Source: Actinomycetota bacterium (GTDB lineage: Bacteria > Actinomycetota > Thermoleophilia > RBG-16-64-13). From it: DNA of 64,000 nt. Of the stretch, positions 33,107 through 41,630 are shown in pieces. The stretch spans positions 1 to 64,000 of the forward strand of contig JAAYJE010000126.1 in the NCBI GenBank assembly GCA_012523095.1, in the 5' to 3' direction. The notes beneath the pieces were generated by a model. That model was not told the origin of the DNA. It was given only the letters and a program-made list of their open reading frames with translations, and ran no database searches. Position 1 is the stretch's first letter. Each line of letters opens with the position of its first letter. Both the position numbers and the translations under genes were made by a program.

Positions 33107-33889
33107 TTACGGTAGGGGCAACCCGCAGACCCGGCAGAACTTGTCTCCCGAGTCGTACCCGGCCCCACAAGCCGCGCAGCGTCTGGATCGGTCGTCCTCC
33201 GTCTCGGCGTTCGAGGAGACCGGCTCTCCGGTGGCGGACGGACCCGGCTGGGCGTAAGGGTCAGGCTGGGTGTAGGGCCTAGGCTGAGCATAGGGTCCGG
33301 GCGGGACGTAGGGCCCAGCCCCGGTAGGAGCGCCGGGGTGTCCGCCGGGCGTTGGAGGAGGATACGCGCCCGGCGTCGAGTACGGGCCGGCGAACGGACC
33401 CCCGGGAGTGGAGTATCGCCGATGGGCGGACCCATGATTCCAGGCCTCGCCCTCCGTCAGACGATTCTTGAGGTCCGAGGTCTTCACCCAGTAGATGATC
33501 CAGCACACCAGCCATCCGATGCCCGCGGCCCAGCCGATGAGCGGCACCCACCACAGAAAGAACGAAGCCAGCCACAGGATGCCCGCGACGAGACCGACGT
33601 TGTATCCGAAGTCGTCCTCTACCGGCCAACCGCGTGAGGCGTACTCGGACTTCACCGAGTCGCGGATCTTGCCCACCGTATAGAGAAACCAACCCAGATT
33701 GAAGATGGGGATGAAATTGAGCCACACATGAGAAGGGGCTATGGCCCGGTTCTCTCTCTTGACCCGATCCAGAAGGGTGTTCAGATTAAGCAGGAAGAAG
33801 AACCACGGCAGGACGAAAACGGCGAGCGCCAGAATGGTTCCGAGGGCGGCCGCCCAGCCCCAGCCCCAATCCCAATACCAACTGTGCAT
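33107..33889 (-). CDS. Membrane protein with Pro-rich linker and C-terminal zinc ribbon
   Basis: The 260-residue protein has four hydrophobic segments in the first 140 residues, including HVWLNFIPIFNLGWFLYTV and VCWIIYWVKTSDLKNRL. A Pro/Gly/Tyr-rich linker with imperfect PYAQP repeats follows, then a zinc ribbon CAACGAGYDSGDKFCRVCG. Homologous to the next gene (34023) in the order of blocks: NRAIAPSHVWLNFIPIF matches NRAMPADYVWFMFIPIF there. Function unknown. Confidence 0.75.
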   Translation of the reverse strand: MHSWYWDWGWGWAAALGTILALAVFVLPWFFFLLNLNTLLDRVKRENRAIAPSHVWLNFIPIFNLGWFLYTVGKIRDSVKSEYASRGWPVEDDFGYNVGLVAGILWLASFFLWWVPLIGWAAGIGWLVCWIIYWVKTSDLKNRLTEGEAWNHGSAHRRYSTPGGPFAGPYSTPGAYPPPTPGGHPGAPTGAGPYVPPGPYAQPRPYTQPDPYAQPGPSATGEPVSSNAETEDDRSRRCAACGAGYDSGDKFCRVCGLPLP

Positions 33890-34022
33890 AGCGACTCACC
33901 CTCTTTCTCGTCTGAGACCGTCCACATCCCGGACTTTCCTACCGGGCAGACCTCGCAGCGCATGATACACCCCAGGCGCCGGTCGTCGCTCGCGGCGGGC
34001 CGCCGAAGAGCAGCGGACCCTC

Positions 34023-34595
34023 CTAGGGAAGCGGCGAGCCGCAACGCCAACAGTAGTCGTCGTCGGGCATGACGCGTGTCCCGCAGACCGAACATCGTCC
34101 GGCCCGACCGTCCGGATCCTCCTGGTCTTCAGACGCGGTCCGACCGGGAACGGATCCGACCATCGTCGACCCAAGACGATCCTTCACCCGCGCGAGCCTG
34201 ACCCAGTAGATCACCCAGCAAACCAGCTGACCGACCGCCAGCACGGACCCTGCCAAGAGAAGATCGCGCGGGATCCATGACCAGATGGCGGACATAACAG
34301 CGAGAACGCCGGCGGCGAGACCGACGCTATAGCCGAAGTCGCTTTCTATCGGCCACCCGCGGCTGCGGTATTCGGCTCGAAGCGAGTCCCGCATCTTTAC
34401 GATCATGTAGATGAACCAGAAATAGCCGAAGATAGGGATGAACATGAACCAGACGTAGTCGGCCGGCATGGCCCGATTCTCGCCGCCGACGCGCCTGAGC
34501 GTCTCCCGCATGGTGAGCAGGAAGAGGACGCCGAACAGGACACCTAAGGCAGCGGCGAGCAGGAACGCGATCGTCCATACCGTCGACACATTCAC
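34023..34595 (-). CDS. Membrane protein with C-terminal zinc ribbon, paralogue of 33107-33889
   Basis: The 190-residue protein shares RDSLRAEYRSRGWPIESDFGYSVGL-type central residues and CWVIYWVRLARVKDRL with the gene at 33107, but its linker is short. The zinc ribbon is CSVCGTRVMPDDDYCWRC. The pair probably arose by tandem duplication and lies downstream of malic enzyme on the same strand. Function unknown. Confidence 0.75.
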   Translation of the reverse strand: MNVSTVWTIAFLLAAALGVLFGVLFLLTMRETLRRVGGENRAMPADYVWFMFIPIFGYFWFIYMIVKMRDSLRAEYRSRGWPIESDFGYSVGLAAGVLAVMSAIWSWIPRDLLLAGSVLAVGQLVCWVIYWVRLARVKDRLGSTMVGSVPGRTASEDQEDPDGRAGRCSVCGTRVMPDDDYCWRCGSPLP

Positions 34596-34602
34596 TCTGC
34601 AG

Positions 34603-36054
34603 CTACTTCGCGGCAGCGACGGCTTTGTCCCTGGCCTCTTCCAGCATCCTAAGATCGGGAGCCTTGATGAAGTCGTTCTTCTGCAACAGGTCGATGATAG
34701 ACCGCGCCTCTTGGATGTCCGCTAGAGTGGTCTTGTAGACGTGGTCCCAGGTCAGTTCCACCCGAGCCACACCGTCCTTCATGGCCTGCATGGCCACATC
34801 GGCGGCCTCTGCGGCGAAGACCTCGGTCTCCTGCATGGTGGGCATGATGTGATCGGCGTTGATGCCCTTCTTCTCCTCAGCGAACTTAGCGACGGCATGG
34901 GCGGCGGCGATGGCCATCTCGTCGGTTATCTTGCGGGCCCGCACCATCAGGGCACCCTTGAGGATGCCGGGGAAGCCGATGGAGTTGTTCACCTGGTTAG
35001 GAAAATCGCCCCGCCCGGTAGCCACCACATAAGCGCCCGCTTCTTTCGCCGCATACGGGTAGATCTCAGGCACCGGGTTGGCGCAGGCGAACACAATGGC
35101 CTTGGGCGCCATGGTCTTGATCCACTCCGGCTTGATGGCGCCCGGCTGCGACGCACCTATCACCACGTCGGCGCCTTTGAAGGCCTCCGCCTCGGCATCG
35201 ACACGGTTGGGGTTGGTAGCCTCACAGATCTCCCACTTGCGATAGAAGGCGGCGTCGGCCTTCACGTCGTCGCGACCCTTGTGCAGACCACCCTTTGTAT
35301 CGAAAACGATCATCTTCTCGGGGTCGGCTCCGTCGGCGAGGATCAACCGCGCGATGGTGCTGTTGGCGGCACCGGCGCCTATGAGGACCACGCGCACGTC
35401 CTTCATCTCCTTGCCCACCACCTTGAGGGCATTGATGAGCCCGGCTAGAGTCACGCTGGCGGTGCCCTGGGCGTCATCGTGCCACACAGGGATATCGCAC
35501 TCCTCGCGCAGCGTGTCCAGCACCTTGAAGCAGTTGGGCTGGCTGATATCCTCTAGGTTGACGGCACCGAAGGAGGGCTCGAGCATCTTCACGAAATCGA
35601 TGATCTTATCGGGATCGTGCCTGCCCTCTTTGTTGTAGCTGTTGCAGCAGAGCGCCACTCCGTCGACACCGCCCAGATACTTCATAAGGAAGGCCTTGCC
35701 CTCCATGACCCCCAGGCCGCCGGACGGGGTCACATCGCCGTCGCCTAGAACACGGGTCGAGTCGGAGACCACCGCCACGAGATTACCCCGGTTGCTGAGT
35801 TCGAACGAAGCGTCGTTGTCGTCCCTGATGGTCGTGGAGACCATGGACACGCCGGGCGTGTAGTAGACGTTGAACCAGTTGAAGCCGTAGATGCCCGCCT
35901 TCGGCATGCTCACGGTCTTTCCTCGGTAGAACCTGTGGACGGAGGCCGCCAGTTCCTTCAGGAAGATGGTCTGGGCCTTAGCCCTCTGTTCGGGAGTGAA
36001 GTCGTCGGGAAAATACGAGCCAAGATCGGAGAGACTGAGGTCGGGAGTCTTCAT
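34603..36054 (-). CDS. NAD(P)-dependent malic enzyme
   Basis: It oxidatively decarboxylates malate to pyruvate. The ATG at 36054, preceded by GGAG, gives 483 residues; the longer frame from 36096 adds a non-conserved peptide. The malic N-domain shows NWFNVYYTPGVSMVS and GDVTPSGGLGVMEGK. The metal site is in HDDAQGTASV and the nucleotide fold is VVLIGAGAANSTIARL. It is of the short bacterial type without a phosphotransacetylase extension. Cofactor preference cannot be decided from sequence alone. Confidence 0.9.
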   Translation of the reverse strand: MKTPDLSLSDLGSYFPDDFTPEQRAKAQTIFLKELAASVHRFYRGKTVSMPKAGIYGFNWFNVYYTPGVSMVSTTIRDDNDASFELSNRGNLVAVVSDSTRVLGDGDVTPSGGLGVMEGKAFLMKYLGGVDGVALCCNSYNKEGRHDPDKIIDFVKMLEPSFGAVNLEDISQPNCFKVLDTLREECDIPVWHDDAQGTASVTLAGLINALKVVGKEMKDVRVVLIGAGAANSTIARLILADGADPEKMIVFDTKGGLHKGRDDVKADAAFYRKWEICEATNPNRVDAEAEAFKGADVVIGASQPGAIKPEWIKTMAPKAIVFACANPVPEIYPYAAKEAGAYVVATGRGDFPNQVNNSIGFPGILKGALMVRARKITDEMAIAAAHAVAKFAEEKKGINADHIMPTMQETEVFAAEAADVAMQAMKDGVARVELTWDHVYKTTLADIQEARSIIDLLQKNDFIKAPDLRMLEEARDKAVAAAK

Positions 36055-36124
36055 ATTGGTCGCTCCAGGAATCGCGGATGGTTCTGGTATCAGCATATCA
36101 TTCGTTGGGAGCCCTAACGGGAAA

Positions 36125-36191
36125 CGCCCGCGGGCCGGCAGAGGCAGGAAGCCTTGAACGAAGGTCCGCCCGCGGGCCGGCAGAGGCAGGA
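36125..36191. repeat. 25-bp direct repeat, two copies
   Basis: A GC-rich unit (cgcccgcgggccggcagagg then cagga) occurs at 36125-36149 and 36167-36191, 42 bases apart, in the gap between malic enzyme and the phosphatidyltransferase gene. Each unit contains the palindrome cccgcggg. Role unknown. Confidence 0.7.
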
Positions 36192-36294
36192 GCGGAGCTC
36201 AGTGGCGTTCCGCAGTGCTGCACGACGGTCTCTGTCGGTCCCCGGACCATTCAGCGAGTTCGACAGAATCGACTCCGCCTAGTACCATGCCTCA

Positions 36295-36954
36295 ATGACT
36301 TCAGACGAAGCGTCACTCAACCATGACGAGACGCGGACCGACAAGGCCGAAGACCGACCTACGATCCAGCGTTCCATCGACGGTCTCATTGACACCCTCT
36401 TACTGTGGGCTTTTCCCACCTGGATACGTCCCAACCACCTGACGGCCGCCCGATTCGTCATGACGCCTATTGTCCTGGCGCTCCTGTATCTGGACCTCAA
36501 ATGGTGGGCTCTTGGAGCGTTCGTCGTCGCCCTCTCGACCGACTTCATCGACGGCGCCATGGCCCGCACCCGCGACCAGATCACCGTCTTGGGGATCTAT
36601 GCAGACCCAGTGGCCGATAAACTCCTGGTAGCGGCGGTGCTGGCCTGGATCGGGTACGACTACCTGGTCGTGCAGATCATCCTAGCCTTCATAGTCCTCG
36701 AGCTGGTGCTCTCCGCCGTGGGCGCGAGTATCCTGCTGCGCGAGCAGAGCGCCCGGGCGTCCAACGCCTTCGGCAAGACGAAGATGATCGTGCAGAGCAT
36801 CGCCCTCCTCATGTTCCTGATCTCGGGCATCCTCGACCTCGACACGTGGGTGACGATCTCCGTCTATCTGCTCTGGCTGGCGCTGGCGCTGGCCGTCCTG
36901 TCCGGCGTCAAGCAGATCTACGACCTCCTCACCCGACACCGGGTCAAGACCTAG
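36295..36954 (+). CDS. CDP-alcohol phosphatidyltransferase family protein
   Basis: A membrane phospholipid synthase of 219 residues. The complete motif DG-x2-AR-x8-G-x3-D-x3-D is present as DGAMAR, then G in VLGIYAD, then ADPVAD. About five to six helices. PgsA-like or cardiolipin/phosphatidylinositol-phosphate-synthase-like chemistry is equally possible; the acceptor alcohol cannot be told. Monocistronic. Confidence 0.88.
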   Translation: MTSDEASLNHDETRTDKAEDRPTIQRSIDGLIDTLLLWAFPTWIRPNHLTAARFVMTPIVLALLYLDLKWWALGAFVVALSTDFIDGAMARTRDQITVLGIYADPVADKLLVAAVLAWIGYDYLVVQIILAFIVLELVLSAVGASILLREQSARASNAFGKTKMIVQSIALLMFLISGILDLDTWVTISVYLLWLALALAVLSGVKQIYDLLTRHRVKT

Positions 36955-36989
36955 CCCTTCCTCCGCAAGGGAGAAGTACGGCCGATGCC

Positions 36990-37955
36990 TTATCGTTCTA
37001 TCGGCGGCATGCCCTCCTCGGCCCGCGCCTCGTTGATGAGTTTGAAGACGGCGTCCTCCACCTCCATGACGGTGAAGCCGTAGTCCTCTCTCGCCCGGAC
37101 GCCGCTGACCTTCCAGGGTAGCTCACAGTTCTCAGGCTCGTCACCGAACGTGATCTGGGCGTCGGGGATGTACTTCTCGACCGCCGCGGCGAAGTCACGC
37201 AGGGAGACCGGCGGCCCACCTAGGTTATACGCCGGATGCGGCGAGAACGGCGTCTTCACGGCCAGACGGGCGAACTCGCCAACCTCGTCGGAAAGGATGG
37301 TGGAGAAGAGCCAATCACCCTTGCACTCCAGCGCGATGGGCCTGCCCACAGCCGGTAGCGACACGATCTCGGAGAACCAGCGCACGAACTTGGGGTTCGT
37401 GCCCCCATGCCCGTAACCGATAGTGGGCCGGAGTGCCGTGGATCTGATGCCGTACAACTGGTCATACTCGGCGGCCATCACCTCGGACAGAGTCTTGGCG
37501 AGCGCATAGAAACTGCCCTGATAGGGCATGAGCCTGTCGTCCTCCACGATCTCGCGGTCGCCATAGTCGGACTGCTCACCGTACACGGTCTCCGAACTGG
37601 CGAAGACCACCCGTTTGATGCCGAGCAGTCGGGCCGCCTCAAAGACGTTGCACATGCCGAGCACGCCGATCTTGGTGTTCGCCCGGGGATAGGGGTCCTT
37701 CGACAGGATCATGGCCCAGTTGATGATGGCGTCGACCTTGTTGTCGTCGGCGACGGCCAAGACCTGCTCCAGATCGGAGATGTCGCCCTTGACGTACTTG
37801 AAACGGTCTCCGTGTGGTGCCGCCAAGGTGGTGAAGTAGCCCATCGGGGGAGCTACATCCATGGTCACGACGCCCTCCACCTCAGGATCGCGGAGCAGTG
37901 CCAGCACCGACTTCTTGCCGAATAGCCCGCTCCCGCCGATCACGAGGACCCTCAT
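36990..37955 (-). CDS. NAD-dependent epimerase/dehydratase family protein
   Basis: An extended SDR of 321 residues: Rossmann GGSGLFG at 7-13 and catalytic Tyr-Lys in SFYALAK. NADH-type acidic residue DVAPP follows the second strand. The ATG at 37955 overlaps the transketolase stop as ATGA, so it is the last gene of the ten-gene liv/transketolase operon. It probably acts on a sugar or polyol made or used by that pathway. Confidence 0.87.
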   Translation of the reverse strand: MRVLVIGGSGLFGKKSVLALLRDPEVEGVVTMDVAPPMGYFTTLAAPHGDRFKYVKGDISDLEQVLAVADDNKVDAIINWAMILSKDPYPRANTKIGVLGMCNVFEAARLLGIKRVVFASSETVYGEQSDYGDREIVEDDRLMPYQGSFYALAKTLSEVMAAEYDQLYGIRSTALRPTIGYGHGGTNPKFVRWFSEIVSLPAVGRPIALECKGDWLFSTILSDEVGEFARLAVKTPFSPHPAYNLGGPPVSLRDFAAAVEKYIPDAQITFGDEPENCELPWKVSGVRAREDYGFTVMEVEDAVFKLINEARAEEGMPPIER

Positions 37956-38935
37956 CGCAGGGCTTCTCGCTTGAGAATACACTTCTTGACCGCGTCGGCC
38001 ACGTCCTTGGCGGAGAGGGCGAAGTGCTCCATGAGCTCGTCCTTCTCCTCGGTGATGAGACCTGACTGGCCGAACTCGTCCTCAACACCCACTTTGACGA
38101 GCGGCGTCGGCAGGTTCTCGCAGAGAACACAAGCCACGGCGTCGCCGAGGCCGTTGATCTCGCTGGAGTTCTCGGCGGTGACGATGGCCCCGGTCCGCTT
38201 CGCGGCCGCGACGATCGCCTCCTCGTCGATGGGTTTGAGCGTGCTGACGTTGAGAACGCCCACGTCCAGCCCGTCCTCTTCCAGGAGGTCGACCGCCTTG
38301 ACGGCCTCAGTCACCATGTAGCCGGTCGCGATGATGGTGGCGTCCTTTCCATCGCGGAGCGAGTAGGCCTTGCCGAGATCGAACGGGTAGTCGGCCGTGA
38401 AGATGGTGAGCGGGTCGGGGCTCATCTCCTGCTTGATCACCGCGGGGCCGATGTACTGCATCATGGCCGTCGCGGCCTTCTCAGCCTCCACCGCGTCGGC
38501 CGGGTTGATCATCATCAGGTTGGGCAGCACCCGCAGGCTCCCCCAGCCTTCCACCGTCGCGTGCGATACGCCCACCTCGCCCCACACTCCCTCGCGGGCT
38601 ATGAACTTCACGTTGAACCTATCGACCAAGATGCTCTGGCGGATCTGGTTGTAGGCGCGGCCCATGCCTGCAAAGAGGAAGTTGTTGATGACGGGGGTGA
38701 AGCCCTCCGAGGCCAGGGCGGCCGCCACACAAGCGGCGTTCTGCTCGGCGATGCCGCACTCGATCATGCGGTCGAACATATTGTCAACGAACCATTCGAT
38801 CTCGGGGAACTGCATGTCCTCCAGGATGGCGAGCGCCTTAGGGTCCTTCTGGAAGGCGGCCTTCATGGCTTTGCCGATCCCCTTGCCCACTCCCGCGGGC
38901 GGGCCGATCGCCACATGCTTATTCCATGTCGCCAT
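37952..38935 (-). CDS. Transketolase-like protein, C-terminal subunit
   Basis: The 327-residue protein has the pyrimidine-binding and C-terminal domains of thiamine-diphosphate transketolases/DXS. The catalytic Glu is in MIECGIAEQN, followed by a REGVWGEVGVSHATVEG segment, and the C-terminal domain has the LKPIDEEAI block. It is the partner of the N-terminal subunit gene, which it overlaps by 17 bases. Split transketolases are common in anaerobes and archaea, where many act on unusual ketoses. Confidence 0.9.
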   Translation of the reverse strand: MATWNKHVAIGPPAGVGKGIGKAMKAAFQKDPKALAILEDMQFPEIEWFVDNMFDRMIECGIAEQNAACVAAALASEGFTPVINNFLFAGMGRAYNQIRQSILVDRFNVKFIAREGVWGEVGVSHATVEGWGSLRVLPNLMMINPADAVEAEKAATAMMQYIGPAVIKQEMSPDPLTIFTADYPFDLGKAYSLRDGKDATIIATGYMVTEAVKAVDLLEEDGLDVGVLNVSTLKPIDEEAIVAAAKRTGAIVTAENSSEINGLGDAVACVLCENLPTPLVKVGVEDEFGQSGLITEEKDELMEHFALSAKDVADAVKKCILKREALR

Positions 38936-39821
38936 ATTTGGCCCTCCCTTCGCGCACGCCCTTCATCATCTCTTCGCCGCGTCCCAAGTGCATATGGAGC
39001 GCCTCCCAATGGGAGATGCCACGGCCTTTCACCGTGTGGGCGATGATGACCTTGGGCCTATTGTCGCCGTACTGGTTGGCCACCATGTCGAGCGTGACCA
39101 GGATATCGTGGAACTCGTGCCCGTTGATCTCGTAGACGGACCAGCCGAAAGCCTTCCACTTATCCACCAGCGGCTCGATGGGCATGACGTCATTGGTCGG
39201 CCCGTCGAGCGACCACTTGTTGTAGTCGACGATGGCGATGAGATTGTCGAGTTTGAACTTGGCCGCGAACATGGCCGCTTCCCACACCTGGCCTTCCTGC
39301 AGTTCCCCGTCGCCGAGGATGCAGTAGGTGCGATAAGTGGGGTTGTAACGCACGATGTAGCGGGGCAGGAAGGTGTCCTGCCGGGAAGGCGGGTTGTACT
39401 TCATCTTGAGCTTCTCGGACAAGGCAAGACCGGCCGCGAACGACAATCCCTGGCCCAGTGATCCTCCCGAGAAGTCGATGCCCGGCGTACACCAGCGGTC
39501 TGCGTGGCCCTGAAAGGGCGAACCGTAGCAGTAGTAGGTGCCGAGCGTCTCTTCCGGGTACATCCCCAGTTCCACCAGAGCCGCATATATGGCCTCGCAA
39601 CAGTGAGCCTTGGACATCACCACTCGGTCGCGCTCCGGCCAGTCGGGGTTCTTGGGGTCGAACTTGAGATGATGGAAGTAGAGGGCCGTGATGATCTCGA
39701 GCACCGACATAGTGCCGCCTACATGGCCCTGGCTGAAGGTGCAGAATTGGTCCAAGCAATGGTTGACCAAGACCTTGGCCTTGGCCTCCAGTTCCTGCAC
39801 CAATGCATCGCTATGCGACAT
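38919..39821 (-). CDS. Transketolase-like protein, N-terminal (ThDP-binding) subunit
   Basis: In this 300-residue protein the ThDP motif is GDGELQEGQVWE...NKWSLDGP. SQGHVGGTMSVLEIITALYF matches the N-terminal HxGGxxS signature. AAGGAGGG precedes the ATG. The start overlaps the end of the small zinc-ribbon gene by 11 bases. With the C-terminal subunit it should form an active two-carbon-transfer enzyme. Confidence 0.9.
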   Translation of the reverse strand: MSHSDALVQELEAKAKVLVNHCLDQFCTFSQGHVGGTMSVLEIITALYFHHLKFDPKNPDWPERDRVVMSKAHCCEAIYAALVELGMYPEETLGTYYCYGSPFQGHADRWCTPGIDFSGGSLGQGLSFAAGLALSEKLKMKYNPPSRQDTFLPRYIVRYNPTYRTYCILGDGELQEGQVWEAAMFAAKFKLDNLIAIVDYNKWSLDGPTNDVMPIEPLVDKWKAFGWSVYEINGHEFHDILVTLDMVANQYGDNRPKVIIAHTVKGRGISHWEALHMHLGRGEEMMKGVREGRAKYGDME

Positions 39822-40014
39822 GCTCGGCCCTCCTTTTGAACGTGATCTTCACGGAATCCGTGGAGAGGGGAGCGCCACAGCGCGGACAGGTGTTGTCGTA
39901 AGCGGCGAGCACCGCGGCTTCGTCGGGGATGGCCCGCATGTAGAGCCGCCGGCTGATCTCCTCCCCGAAGTAGAGGAGCATGCCGCACTTGCCGCAATCG
40001 ATCGTTTGGCTCAT
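39811..40014 (-). CDS. Small zinc-ribbon protein
   Basis: 67 residues with paired CGKC and CPRC motifs, 36 residues apart, giving one zinc site. No other domain. It is sandwiched between alcohol dehydrogenase and transketolase in the operon and overlaps the latter. It may be an assembly or accessory factor for the transketolase. It is too short to classify. Confidence 0.72.
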   Translation of the reverse strand: MSQTIDCGKCGMLLYFGEEISRRLYMRAIPDEAAVLAAYDNTCPRCGAPLSTDSVKITFKRRAEHVA

Positions 40015-40056
40015 GGATCGACCTCACTGCTATCGGACGTCATCTGTAGCGACCTC

Positions 40057-41076
40057 CTACGGTTTGACCAAGATCTTGATGTCGGTGCTCGTCTTCCGGG
40101 CGGCCAAGGCTGTCGCGATATCCGCAAGGGGGACGATCTGAGTGATCATCGGCTCCAGGTCGAGCTTGGCGAGCAGTTTGAGCGCCCTCGGGAAGACGAA
40201 GGGAGCCAAGATCGTCGAACGGATGGTCAGCTCATTGGCGAACATATAGTAGGGATTGATCGGGAACGTGGCATCCTCGTGATAGGAGCCCGCCCAGACG
40301 ATGGTCCCGTCCTTGTCCGCCAGGCCGATGGTCTGCTCGACCGCGGAGAAGTTGCCGCTGGCCTCGAAGACCGTGTCGAAGCCTCGCCCGTCCGTATGCT
40401 GCCGACCGACGGTCACCAAGTCCTCCTTGAGGGGATCGACGGTCCAATCGGCCCCATACAGCTTGGCCATCTCCCGCTTCTCCGGCATGGGATCGGAGAC
40501 CAAGACCCGGGCGGCCCCGGCCCGTATGGCTATCTGCTGGATGAGGAGGCCGATGGTCCCCGCGCCCGAGACGGCCACCGTCTTGCCCGGAGCTATGTTG
40601 CCCAGATCGACGGCGTGAACGGCGATGGTCACCGGTTCAAGCATGGCGCCACGTTCCAGACTCACATCATCCGGAAGCGAGTAGAGACAGCTCTCGTCGT
40701 AGACCGCGTACTCGGCGAAACCCGCCTCGTACGACTTCACGTACTCACAGAACTGCTCCATCTTGTTGCGACAGTAGTAGCAGGCGCCACAGTACTTGCG
40801 GAAGTTCATGGCCACCCGCTGGCCCACCTTCCAGTCACCCAAGAGGCCGGGGCCCAGCTCGGCGATCACACCCGAGGCTTCATGCCCTGTGCTGAAGGGG
40901 GCAGGGGGCCACCACGGCGCCTTGAGCAGCCCGAACGTGCCTTCGTAGATCTCCGGATCACTCCCGCAGATCCCGCAGTAAGCGATCTTGACCTTCACCT
41001 CACCCGGGCCGGGAGTCGGTTCGGGGACCTCCTCCACGCGGGTATCGAAAGGCCCATATGTCAAGGCAGCCTTCAT
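40057..41076 (-). CDS. Zinc-dependent alcohol/polyol dehydrogenase (MDR)
   Basis: The 339-residue MDR protein has catalytic-zinc motifs CGICGSD and GHEASG and a structural-zinc site CGACYYCRNKMEQFC. The Rossmann motif is VSGAGTIGLLIQ. It resembles sorbitol/threonine/L-iditol-type dehydrogenases, so a secondary alcohol of a polyol or sugar is the likely substrate. It lies four bases after the VOC gene in the liv/transketolase operon. Confidence 0.92.
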   Translation of the reverse strand: MKAALTYGPFDTRVEEVPEPTPGPGEVKVKIAYCGICGSDPEIYEGTFGLLKAPWWPPAPFSTGHEASGVIAELGPGLLGDWKVGQRVAMNFRKYCGACYYCRNKMEQFCEYVKSYEAGFAEYAVYDESCLYSLPDDVSLERGAMLEPVTIAVHAVDLGNIAPGKTVAVSGAGTIGLLIQQIAIRAGAARVLVSDPMPEKREMAKLYGADWTVDPLKEDLVTVGRQHTDGRGFDTVFEASGNFSAVEQTIGLADKDGTIVWAGSYHEDATFPINPYYMFANELTIRSTILAPFVFPRALKLLAKLDLEPMITQIVPLADIATALAARKTSTDIKILVKP

Positions 41077-41080
41077 ATGC

Positions 41081-41542
41081 TCACGGCTCCCTCAGCTCGA
41101 CGACCAGGTTGCCGACCTCAGAGCCTTCGAAGTAGCAGAAACCTATATCGTCTTCGGGGAAGGAGCTGGTCCATACCTTGGCCCCTTTGGCCGTCGCCCT
41201 CTCGATCTCGCCCTTCAGATCGGTTGTTAACCACCCGACATGATGCGGGCCTTCGCCCTGAGCATCGAGCGTCTCCCTAAGGGCTTGGTCGCCTTCGTAG
41301 GGCTCCAAGAGCTCCAGTTCTACCGAGCCCATTTTAGCGAAGCTGATCTTGGTGCTCCATTCGGCCGGCCTACCGTGCAGCTCACCTTTGAACTCGACGG
41401 TGAACACCTTATGCTCGTCATCGAACTTGAATGGTCCGAATCCCAGAGCCTCCAGATGGGTTATGGCCTTCTCGATGTCTCTCACCACGATGCCCACGTG
41501 GTGCGGCAGTGTCGTACAGAGCGATGATTCGACTTCGGACAT
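41081..41542 (-). CDS. VOC superfamily (glyoxalase/methylmalonyl-CoA epimerase-like) protein
   Basis: The 153-residue protein has two betaalphabetabetabeta modules: HHVGIVVRDIEKAITHLEALG and the later HHVGWLTTDLKGEIERATAKG, each with a metal-ligand His, and Glu in VELELLEP and NLVVELREP. It fits the methylmalonyl-CoA epimerase/dioxygenase-like branch; the substrate is undetermined. ATG at 41542 is preceded by AAGGAGG; the longer frame is spurious. Confidence 0.85.
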   Translation of the reverse strand: MSEVESSLCTTLPHHVGIVVRDIEKAITHLEALGFGPFKFDDEHKVFTVEFKGELHGRPAEWSTKISFAKMGSVELELLEPYEGDQALRETLDAQGEGPHHVGWLTTDLKGEIERATAKGAKVWTSSFPEDDIGFCYFEGSEVGNLVVELREP

Positions 41543-41630
41543 AATGGACCCTCCTTGTGGTCGGTTCTTCGCCGGCACACCTACGCTACAGCGCGTATGA
41601 CGCATGCCGTCACGGTGTTCCTCCGCGCGC

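Noticed and set aside
39688..41280. 530-codon plus-strand frame across transketolase and alcohol dehydrogenase
   Set aside because: It spans three real minus-strand genes and carries no recognisable motif.
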